Source: Ulota crispa (taxonomy: Eukaryota; Streptophyta; Bryopsida; Orthotrichales; Orthotrichaceae). From it: a stretch of 64,000 bases of DNA. Within the stretch, counting starts at the first letter, position 1, and every line of letters starts with the position of its first letter. The notes beneath the pieces are model-generated. The model saw only the letters and a program-made list of their open reading frames with translations, did not search any database and was not told where the DNA came from. This document shows, piece by piece, positions 56,444 through 64,000 of the stretch. The translations under genes were made by a program, and so were the position numbers. The stretch lies in assembly GCA_963920765.1 (NCBI GenBank), contig OY987249.1, positions 8,122,817 through 8,186,816 on the forward strand, given 5' to 3'.

Positions 56444-59400
56444 ATGGAGGCGGCGTGTGAGTTCTGCGGCGACAGTCGTGCGACGGTGTACTGTCGCGCG
56501 GACTCGGCCCGGCTCTGCCTTCCTTGCGACAGGCACGTCCATGGCGCTAACGCCTTGGCGCAGCGACACCCGCGCACGCTGCTCTGCCACGCCTGCAACG
56601 CCAGGCCGGCGGCGCTGCGGTGCCCGTCGTGCCATTCGTCTTTGTGCCAAGCGTGTGACGTGGAGAGACATGAGTCTGGGATGGGGACGGAGGTGCACAA
56701 GCGCCATGGCTTCGAATGTTTCACTGGATGCCCGTCTGCCATGGAACTGGCGACGTTGTGGGCGTGCGAGGACAGTGATCCTCATAAGCTTGCGAGGTCG
56801 GTGTCGACTGCTGGTGGAGGAGCCTCCATGTCTGGCCCTGGGCCTCCGCCTCAGCCCTTGAAGGTACCACCATTTTGCCAACCACACTTGCAAGCACTCT
56901 AAGGGCCGCTCGACATTATGGCCGATCAAGTTGAGAGGCAATGGGATTGAGTGGCCAAAATTTGTTAATAGTGGCCAAATTTTGTTAAGAGGCCAAGAAA
57001 ATCTGTTGAAAATATGTAGTAAATGTTTAAATTGATGATCTCTCAACCATAGTTTGGGTCTCCATTTTTTTTGGACCCAAACTTCCCTATGAGAGGCTGT
57101 CGTTTTGGATGATGAAGTACTGCTGGCAGTTTGGTGGATGGCGGACTTTGGACTTTGGCCTCAAGTGTAAAGGGTCAAGAGGCCGAACTCTTGGTTTCCT
57201 GCAATTTGATTGGTGGAGAGCTATAACCTCATGACATTTGGCAATAGTGTGAAGTGGCCTAATACAGAACACTGGAAATGAGAAGGAGAAGAAAAACGAA
57301 GGGTTTGATAACAATGACGCTGTACACGAGACATTAACGATAACGCTCAATTTTAGAAATAAACAGAGATTCTGCTATGGGCTTGTATTTAGAATCATCT
57401 TTACCCTCCCCTTAACCAGCATTCAATTCGTGATAGAAATTTTTTAAAGCTCTGCTAAGAACCGCTAGTGAGTTCCATAGAAGAATGTTTATCTTAACCC
57501 TTCAAGGATGTTGCTTACTAAATGTGTTGGTTATACTCATACGAGGACCATTTAGTACTTGAAGAAATGGTTTTATAATAAATGCTAAAAATTCTCCAGA
57601 AAATCCTAGTTGAGTTGACCAGGAGTATGTCTGTGACTTGGCTTTGAATTTACAACTCCAATGGGATTTATGTGCTACTACCCAAGTGCCCCATCCATAT
57701 ATAACACGGGAAAGCGTATACAAAAGAGCACCATCCTTCCTAAAGGGGTTGATAATGGTTATATAGATAGAAATCTTGTTTTGAATTGGCATTTTCTTTG
57801 TCTTTTCTCGCAAATTCCACTCGAGGGAACTCTAGCGAGGTTTCTGCATACCTCATGTGTAGAAAACTGTGAGAATTTTTGTGAGATTAGGTTGGTTTTC
57901 TCTTTCAAAGAATGTAAGATTTTGCCAAACGCCTGAGAGAATTCAAGTGTCCGTAGAATTTGAAATTTTTAATTTTACTCCATTACTTGATCACTGATCG
58001 AAGGGTCGAGGGTCATACCTTTAGTGAAACCTTTCCTATAAGAGAGAGAATACCGTCAGATCCAGAGCTTTGGTCGTAACATGACGTGTAACTCAATTTG
58101 GTACTTGCGTGGAGAAGGGATACTCCATGGTATGGATGAGATAGAGAGAGACAGTTGGATACGAACTTAAGTCTCGTTGTTTCGAGGGTGTACCATATTA
58201 GGTAAATTGGAAAAAATAGTACATTCTGAGACTTTTACTATTTCTGCTATTTTGTATATATTAGCATATCACAAAAAAAACAACTGTGCATTTTCTTGTA
58301 CAACAATGAAGTCTCAGTGATTTCCTCTAAGAACTTCAATCATTATAACTTTTGAGCAATAGCTATGCCAACATTGAATGATGTGGGATTAAGGTGGAGT
58401 ACAAGATGGTCCCTTTGTTTTTCCCAATTTACCTAATATGGTGCAGTATTAGAAAAGTCAGGTTTTTATTACAAGCTGGGTGATACTAAATATTGGTTTT
58501 ACTTTGGTTTTCAGAAAGCAATAGCTGCTACTACAGCAGACTTGGGTAGGCAGAATGTGCAAGGGCACGAGAGGGCAGTGTTCAAGCAACTGGAGAAACT
58601 GCAAGCTCAGGATCCAACACGCATTGTGATAACTTCAACGTTACCAGTTCTGCCTATGAAGTCACAGCCGGTGGTGCATGCCCCTGAGCCTGCAGTACAA
58701 AGCTCCCGTCCTGTGGAGGATCCCAGGTTGGCTGAAGCGCAAGCGCAAGTTGTCAAGGTGGAGATTCAAGCTGATGGCGCTCTGACCCAGGGCAGCACAG
58801 ATGTATTCTGGCGTAACAATTCTGCTAGCCAGGCTCCTCAGGTACGGCAGCTCCGACGCGTTATTCATTGAATTAGGAAAAAGCGTACGTATTGGGACTT
58901 TTTCATTTGTCATTTTTAAGAGCTTTTAGGTGATGTAGAGTGAATCCTATGATGGTTTCTTCAAGACCTTACATCAATGATGAAATACCTTCCAAGAATG
59001 AAAAAAAAACTCACTTCAAATCACCAAAATATTCTCACAACTACAAAATTTAGTATTTCTAGAATATGTTTTGGGAAAAAGTTTTTCCCAATTTAATGAA
59101 TAATGCTTTCTCGCTTTTACTTTCTGCAATGTAAGTCCTTTCTGAAACACATTATTGCAACCACTTTTTCACATACTTTTTTCACATGTCTTTGTAATAA
59201 AAGCAAGGGAAAATTTCATGAATACCCCTTGAAGTTTGCAATATTTACATAGATACCCCTGCTTTTTCAGAAGTTACACAAATACCCTTGGACCGTAATT
59301 TTTAGGCGTTTGTTTTGTTGTGCTATATGTATGTGATTAATCAATTTGACCCCAATCACAGATTCACCTCACACCTCCCGTGCCTGATATGAAGGAGGCC

Positions 59401-61721
59401 ATGTTTGCTCTGTAGGGAAAATTTTGATCTCACGGGTTTTGCAAAATGTTCCTTCGTATCTTATAATGTATTTCTATATTAGAAATCAAGCAGCTAATTG
59501 TTAGTGTCTCCATCTCCTCCAAAGGAGAATAGTATAATTTTCATACCATATATTTATTTCGGGATATTAGTTAGTTTTTGAGAGGTCCAAGAATGGCACT
59601 ATTTCTACAATTCATGAATACAAATTTCCTTCGTTTGAATTTAGTGGTGTTTACAAAAATGCTCGTTTGGTGACTGATGTAGTGAGGGTTTGGATGACCA
59701 GGTGTGGGGGCAGGCCATGCAGGACATAGGAATGTGTGACGATGAGGAGCGTGATTTGTGTTCTGGCTTTAACATGGCTGGCGTGAACCTGTCTTTCGAC
59801 AACTACGAGGACATCTTTGCTAGCACTCAAGCTCCTGCTTCTCTGGATCAAGATGGAGCTGTTGCTGCTGACCTGGAACGGTCTCTCATGCAAGGCGTTC
59901 CGGAGGCTGAGCTTTTCAAACCTCTCAATGTACCTTTTTCACTTTTCTGCACATTGCTTTTTATCTTACCTTGAACCTCCGTTGGAGCCCATATATGTAT
60001 ATATGCTTAATTTATTATTGAACGTAAAGAGCATGTTTGTACCTCGGAGTATCGTCCATTTTGCTCTTTTAGACCCTTGATTAGACTAGAGAATGTTTGG
60101 AAGCTGGGCATTTTCAAACGTAATGCGAAGTCATTTGTACTGTACAGATTGGCATGTTTAACTAACTTTACATTGTACAAAGTCCAGAAATCAATTATCG
60201 AACAAAATGGTTTTGGAGAGACATGTAAAATATTGGGAGATTTCTTGATAATTTGCTACACTGGAAGAAAAATGTATCCTAAACAATTGGTTCATAACAG
60301 TTACAAATGTGTCAAACAACTATGTAATGACTCAATTACAGTTGTTTAGGACATTTGCAATTGTTTAGGGATCAGTTCTTTGTTGCACGCTTTTTTCTTC
60401 TGGTGCTTGAACATTGGGAGGTCTCTTAATGTTGTGCCATCTAGAATCAAATCTCTAGTCTAAAATTCTATTAGTGAACCAAAATTAGTAAAATCTTGCT
60501 ATCTAGATGTTTGCTTTGTAAACCTTGTTGGAAGAGTCAATGAGGTGGTGATATAGTTGCCTTGAACACCATGTGGTCTTTTTGCATAACTATTTCGGCA
60601 TTTGTTTGTAAGGTAGTGACTTGTCATGCAAAGTAAGAATGTTATTCATCTAATATTTGTTTTGTTTTTTTTTTGGTATTTGTCAGCAGGATAATGATCA
60701 AGCTAACTTCCACGGCCAGTTAGTGGGACTGGAGTTGGGTCCTGGTCCAGTGGAGGGAGAGGCTCACCGTTCGGGGAGAGCTGGGCTGGATGAAATGGAC
60801 ATGAGCAACATGGATGTGGCGTTTGCACCAAAACAGGAGGACCCAAGCTTGACGTCATTGCCAAGGTCTGTTGTCAGTGGGGAGAATAGTGACTACGTGG
60901 AAGGGAGTGTAGCGTCTACCGTGCGGCACTCTCCCGGTGGAGATGCCTCTCTGGGCTCTGGCAGTTTCGACAGTGTTTCTTTTGCTCAAGCTCGTGATTC
61001 TGCTATGCTTCGCTACAAAGAAAAGAAGAAAATCCGCAGGTTCGAATAATTTCTTCTTTCTTTTAATGTATTATTCAATGGGTTTTTCCATATGAAGCTG
61101 GCAGGCTGAGCTGTGTAAATCACCCACTTTCTAGTTGTCTAAATCCTTGTTTGTGACTTGGTTTTGTTGTCTCGTTCTTTCAACCTTTTGTTGCATATTT
61201 GTGTTTTTGACAAAAATTTGATTACTAGTTCTAGACCAACGAGTTGGTGTCTATTGAAAGTGAGCCACACGTTGGCAAGCTTTTATGCGAGAAATTGGTT
61301 ATGGGAAATGAATGTTATGTAGAGAGTTTACCTCCTTTGAGAAGGAGGTACTAAAGGTAACACTTGGTATTTTGTAATTATGCGGTGTAATTAGTAGAAC
61401 TACTCCCCTAACAAACTCTTCTGTCATATTAGGAATATGATGTAAGTTTGGTCCATGCATGGTGGTTTAAGTTATAGAGGGTTGAAGACTTGGTCGTTTA
61501 CTAAGTACGAGTATATGGTGAGTCAGAAAAGTATCAGTTATTTTATTTGAAAGGTGTTTGACCTTTTTTTTGTGTGATTTTTTGGGAACAGGTTTGGCAA
61601 GAAGATTCGTTATGAGTCACGCAAAGCCCGGGCTGATATTCGCAAGAGAGTGAAGGGAAGGTTTGTGAAAGTGGGTCAAGCATACGATTATGACCCAGAG
61701 ATGCAGCCTTGGGGTATGTAA
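56444..61721 (+). CDS. COL: CONSTANS-like transcription regulator, two B-boxes and CCT domain, 5 exons, about 484 aa
   Basis: Coding exons are 56444-56863, 58515-58841, 59702-59929 (or from 59687), 60690-61039 and 61592-61721; the phases close to a TAA. B-box 1 (residues 5-47) reads [20 protein letters not shown]...; B-box 2 (48-90) starts [16 protein letters not shown]. After the B-boxes comes [20 protein letters not shown], as in the COL9-15 type (group III). The C-terminal CCT domain reads [20 protein letters not shown] then [20 protein letters not shown]. Such proteins bind DNA with NF-Y partners through CCT and act in light, clock or flowering control. In B-box 2 the aspartate ligand position is a cysteine. 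The CCT domain is split between the last two exons. The acceptor of exon 3 is uncertain (two in-frame choices), and the 3' end may be spliced differently (see findings). Confidence 0.9.
56902..57260. mobile_element. hAT-like MITE in intron 1 of the CONSTANS-like gene
   Basis: AGGGCCGCTCGACATTATGG..GATCAAGTTGAGAGGCAAT at the left and TTTGGCAATAGTGTGAAGTGGCCT at the right. It is related to 22014-22904, including ATTGAGTGGCCAAA and CAATTTGATTGGTGGA. Confidence 0.7.
58191..58444. mobile_element. Family F MITE in intron 1 of the CONSTANS-like gene
   Basis: TACCATATTAGGTAAATTGG at the left and CCAATTTACCTAATATGGTG at the right: an almost perfect 20-bp terminal repeat. It matches 22495-22743 along its length. 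Confidence 0.8.
59210..59325. mobile_element. Truncated family A MITE in intron 2 of the CONSTANS-like gene
   Basis: Only the left arm is present: GGGAAAATTTCATGAATACC, CTTTTTCAGAAGTTACACAA and TAGGCGTTTGTTTTGTTGTG, then it breaks off before the hairpin turn. Confidence 0.75.
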
Positions 61722-62601
61722 AAAAAAAACTCACGAATTTGTTTCTTGAACCTTTCAAAAATTGCAACTTAAATTATCATTTGAGTTTTTTTTTTAGTAT
61801 TTAAAATGCGTTAAATTTTCTTTCTGCGATGGAAATTTTTTGTTTTCTTCTTTTTAGATTGGCATTTTAAAGCGACCACTGCTATGCTGGTTGGTTATTT
61901 TCTGCTGGCTGCTGTAGTGAGTTGGGTTGCCAAAGTAGGGTTTTTAGGGGAGCTTTATGTCGTGAAATCATGGTTGAATTGAGGAGTAGGGGGTTTGTTT
62001 TGGTTACCATTACCAAAACCTTGTACAGTTATAGTGGTTTCTAACGAGATTTGTAGACAGAAGCCATGCCTCTCATTGGCGCTGGTGCTTCCTTCCTTTT
62101 TTTTAGTCAATAGATGGCTGACAGCACATCAGCTGCAGATATTTCATGTGCACATGTGCAATTCTTTTTGATTTTATGACTTTGGAAAAAAATTCTATGA
62201 CGACATTCTACCATTCTTTCACTTGATGTATAGTCTTTTATTGATCTTTGTGTTTATAAAAATTTGAAATGTAGCGCCGAGTGTGTGTGCAGTTGTGTAG
62301 TGCCCTCCAACAAGTTCTTGGATTTCTTGAAACTCAGCTAGACAGCGACTAAGTTACTGGTGAAGAATGGCAATTGAACACTTCAAAATCAATAGTCTCA
62401 AAAGTTATATGCTAGCAATTTGGAGTCATATATCTACAAATTATATTAATGGCAAAAACATTAGCTAGGCTATGGAACTTGCTTTTGTTTGACAAATTTG
62501 AAATATCTAATTGAGTTTCAATGAACTTGAAAACTTGTTGGAGAGCATTTTATGTGCCATGGTTTTGCCTTTTGTAAACTCCATGGTATTATATATCTTT
62601 G
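61722..62601 (+). other. 3' region of the CONSTANS-like gene
   Basis: It includes a possible alternative last exon (61859-61982). No other gene was recognised. Confidence 0.45.
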
Positions 62602-62605
62602 TTAG

Positions 62606-63572
62606 CCCCTACGCGTCCAAGTCATTGTCATCAAAATTAAGATTTTGGGTGATCTACAACTTTGATGCATCATATCTAAGTCAATTAGATGCTCTACAAA
62701 AAAGTGACCATTGAAAATTGTGAAACATCTATTTCAAAAATGGCTTGCAAATTTTGAGGATAGTTGATTGTGGGAGATGAGAGGTTAACCTTGAACGTCA
62801 CATGGGCTTTGGAGATATAGTACCAAATATGGTCGTAACCAGTATTTAGAAGTTTGAATCAGCTAGAAATTAAGTGTTACAACCATATATATTGCAGGGT
62901 TGTATGATGGGGGGTGCATAAAAATAATTGGAAAGCCTTCAGAACTGCTCAAATATGTCTGTATACACGGTTGTATGTACGGCCGCAAAGGGCTTTGGTG
63001 TTGTTCAAGGGTTAAACATTTGATCAAACTACATGAGATGGTAAAATCTCTTTTTTTTGGCATTTAGTTGCTATTTATTAACTTTTACAAAATTTTATAA
63101 GCCCTTGGTTCATCTCAAATTATGTGAGTAGCAAGATTGGATGTAAATGTATACACTTGCAAATTATTGAAGATTGTACTTCTTTGGGATGTTAAGTTTT
63201 AGACAAAATGTTATTGCATGGAAAATGATGATTGGCACAATTGGTGAGAGTTGCCACAATAAGGGTGTAGAACATGCTTGAACCCTTGTTGACAAATTTT
63301 CTGCTACCACAAAGCACATGCAAAGAAGCTTGCAAGGGGTAATGACTGGTTGCAACTTGGAAGTTACTACTTGCCACCTTGTCTTGTATGGTGTTCCACT
63401 CAATTGGGGCTCTTGAGGCTTTTCAACCTTTGACTTGCCTTGCCATTACTCCACTTGCATGGACCACTTGAATGCCTTGATAATTGTAATTTATAACAAG
63501 ATCAAAAAACTAGATTCAATGCCTCAAAGAGGCATGTGGAATCATGTAATGACACTTTTAGTCTTCTTGGGT
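62606..63572. mobile_element. TTAA-type element, interrupted copy
   Basis: The left end CCCCTACGCGTCC follows TTAG (one change from TTAA). The right end is shortened (CTTGGGTG then TTAA). The interior is homologous to 27045-27786 (CTACAACTTTGATG, TTGATTGTGGGAGATG, CACAAAGCACA.GCAA.GAAGCTTGCAAGG). Confidence 0.6.
62789..63011. mobile_element. Nested TTAA-type element, 223 bp
   Basis: TTAA (62785-62788), CCTTGAACGTCACATGGGCTTT ... AAAGGGCTTTGGTGTTGTTCAAGGG, TTAA (63012-63015). The uninterrupted relative at 27045-27786 reads GAGATTATAACATATGATC where this copy reads GAGG-TTAA-[insert]-TTAA-ACATTTGATC. Confidence 0.7.
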
Positions 63573-63576
63573 GTTA

Positions 63577-64000
63577 AGACAAATATATTTTAAAAGCATC
63601 ATAACCCTTATAAATTAATAGCACAAATGCAAAGTTCATGTCGATCAGTCTTGTATTAGAATGGGATGAACAAAACCCATCCAAAACAAGAAATGCAATG
63701 TTGTTTTGAAGCAACATGGTTAGTTTGAAGCAGCAACATTTGTCGTTTTGAATCAATGATGTAGTTTCCATGTAACAATTTTGGCTTAAAGCACCAATGT
63801 TGCTTCTGAAGTCATGTGTTCTATTTGTTGTTTGTATTGTGGATGATGGCTCTTTTAGAGGTTAAGGAAACATGGGTAATGTGTTGATGAAGTTTGGTTT
63901 TTTAGGTATGCATGGGTAGGTTCTTTCTAAATTAGGAAAATTTGAAAAATGACATATGATTGCTTTCTATAAAGGTTATTGCAAAAGAAAGCCATTTGAC
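63577..64000. other. AT-rich DNA at the window end, no gene recognised
   Basis: It has several GAAGCA(A/G)CAA(C/T)(G/A)TT words (63705-63810) but no coding sequence that I recognise. Confidence 0.4.

Overview
The window looks like nuclear DNA of a green plant of the streptophyte lineage. It carries several spliced genes (GT-AG introns, phases checked by hand) whose products are typical of plants: SRP54, ATG8, a sucrose/H+ symporter, a CONSTANS-like B-box/CCT protein, a plant-and-fungi atypical dual-specificity phosphatase (SIW14 type) and a DUF212 'acid phosphatase/vanadium haloperoxidase-related' membrane protein. Gene density is low (six genes in 64 kb). Intergenic DNA and introns are AT-rich, while exons and leaders are GC-richer. 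The sequence does not fix the species. The intronless sucrose transporter and the ATG8 variant would fit a non-seed land plant or a streptophyte alga better than a typical angiosperm, but this is inference.

Layout. 8-3383 (-): DUF212 membrane protein, three exons, with a Harbinger-type MITE in intron 1. 3.4-8.3 kb: GC-rich upstream DNA, then AT-rich DNA without genes. 8.3-9.6 kb: complex foldback DNA. 9883-14631 (+): SRP54, nine exons, 498 aa; intron 1 holds three different MITEs in a row. 15-23 kb: MITEs, including a foldback with a perfect 9-bp target duplication and a nested pair. 23.25-25.98 kb (+): decayed hAT transposase. 27-29.4 kb: a cluster of TTAA-flanked elements. 30220-32016 (+): intronless, GC-rich sucrose transporter with a tandem-repeat leader. 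33-38 kb: repeats and foldbacks. 38208-41825 (-): PFA-DSP phosphatase, five exons, with two MITEs in its last intron and a minisatellite upstream. 44548-45849 (-): ATG8, four exons, 122 aa, with a cleavable tail. 46.7-54.5 kb: foldback and nested TTAA elements. 56444-61721 (+): CONSTANS-like gene, five coding exons, with MITEs in introns 1 and 2 and in the inferred leader intron. 62.6-63.6 kb: another nested TTAA pair.

The genes are unrelated housekeeping, transport, autophagy and regulatory genes; no operon or cluster logic joins them. The most notable content is the mobile DNA. At least ten non-autonomous elements have ends reading TTAA-CCC(C/T)T ... (A)GGG(G)-TTAA. Two are nested in relatives whose uninterrupted copy elsewhere in the window gives the empty site, so insertion at TTAA can be read directly. 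TTAA duplication and CCC..GGG ends are hallmarks of the piggyBac superfamily, which to my knowledge is rarely reported from plants. Mutator-like, Harbinger-like and hAT-like MITEs occupy the rest, and nearly every multi-exon gene carries some in its introns.
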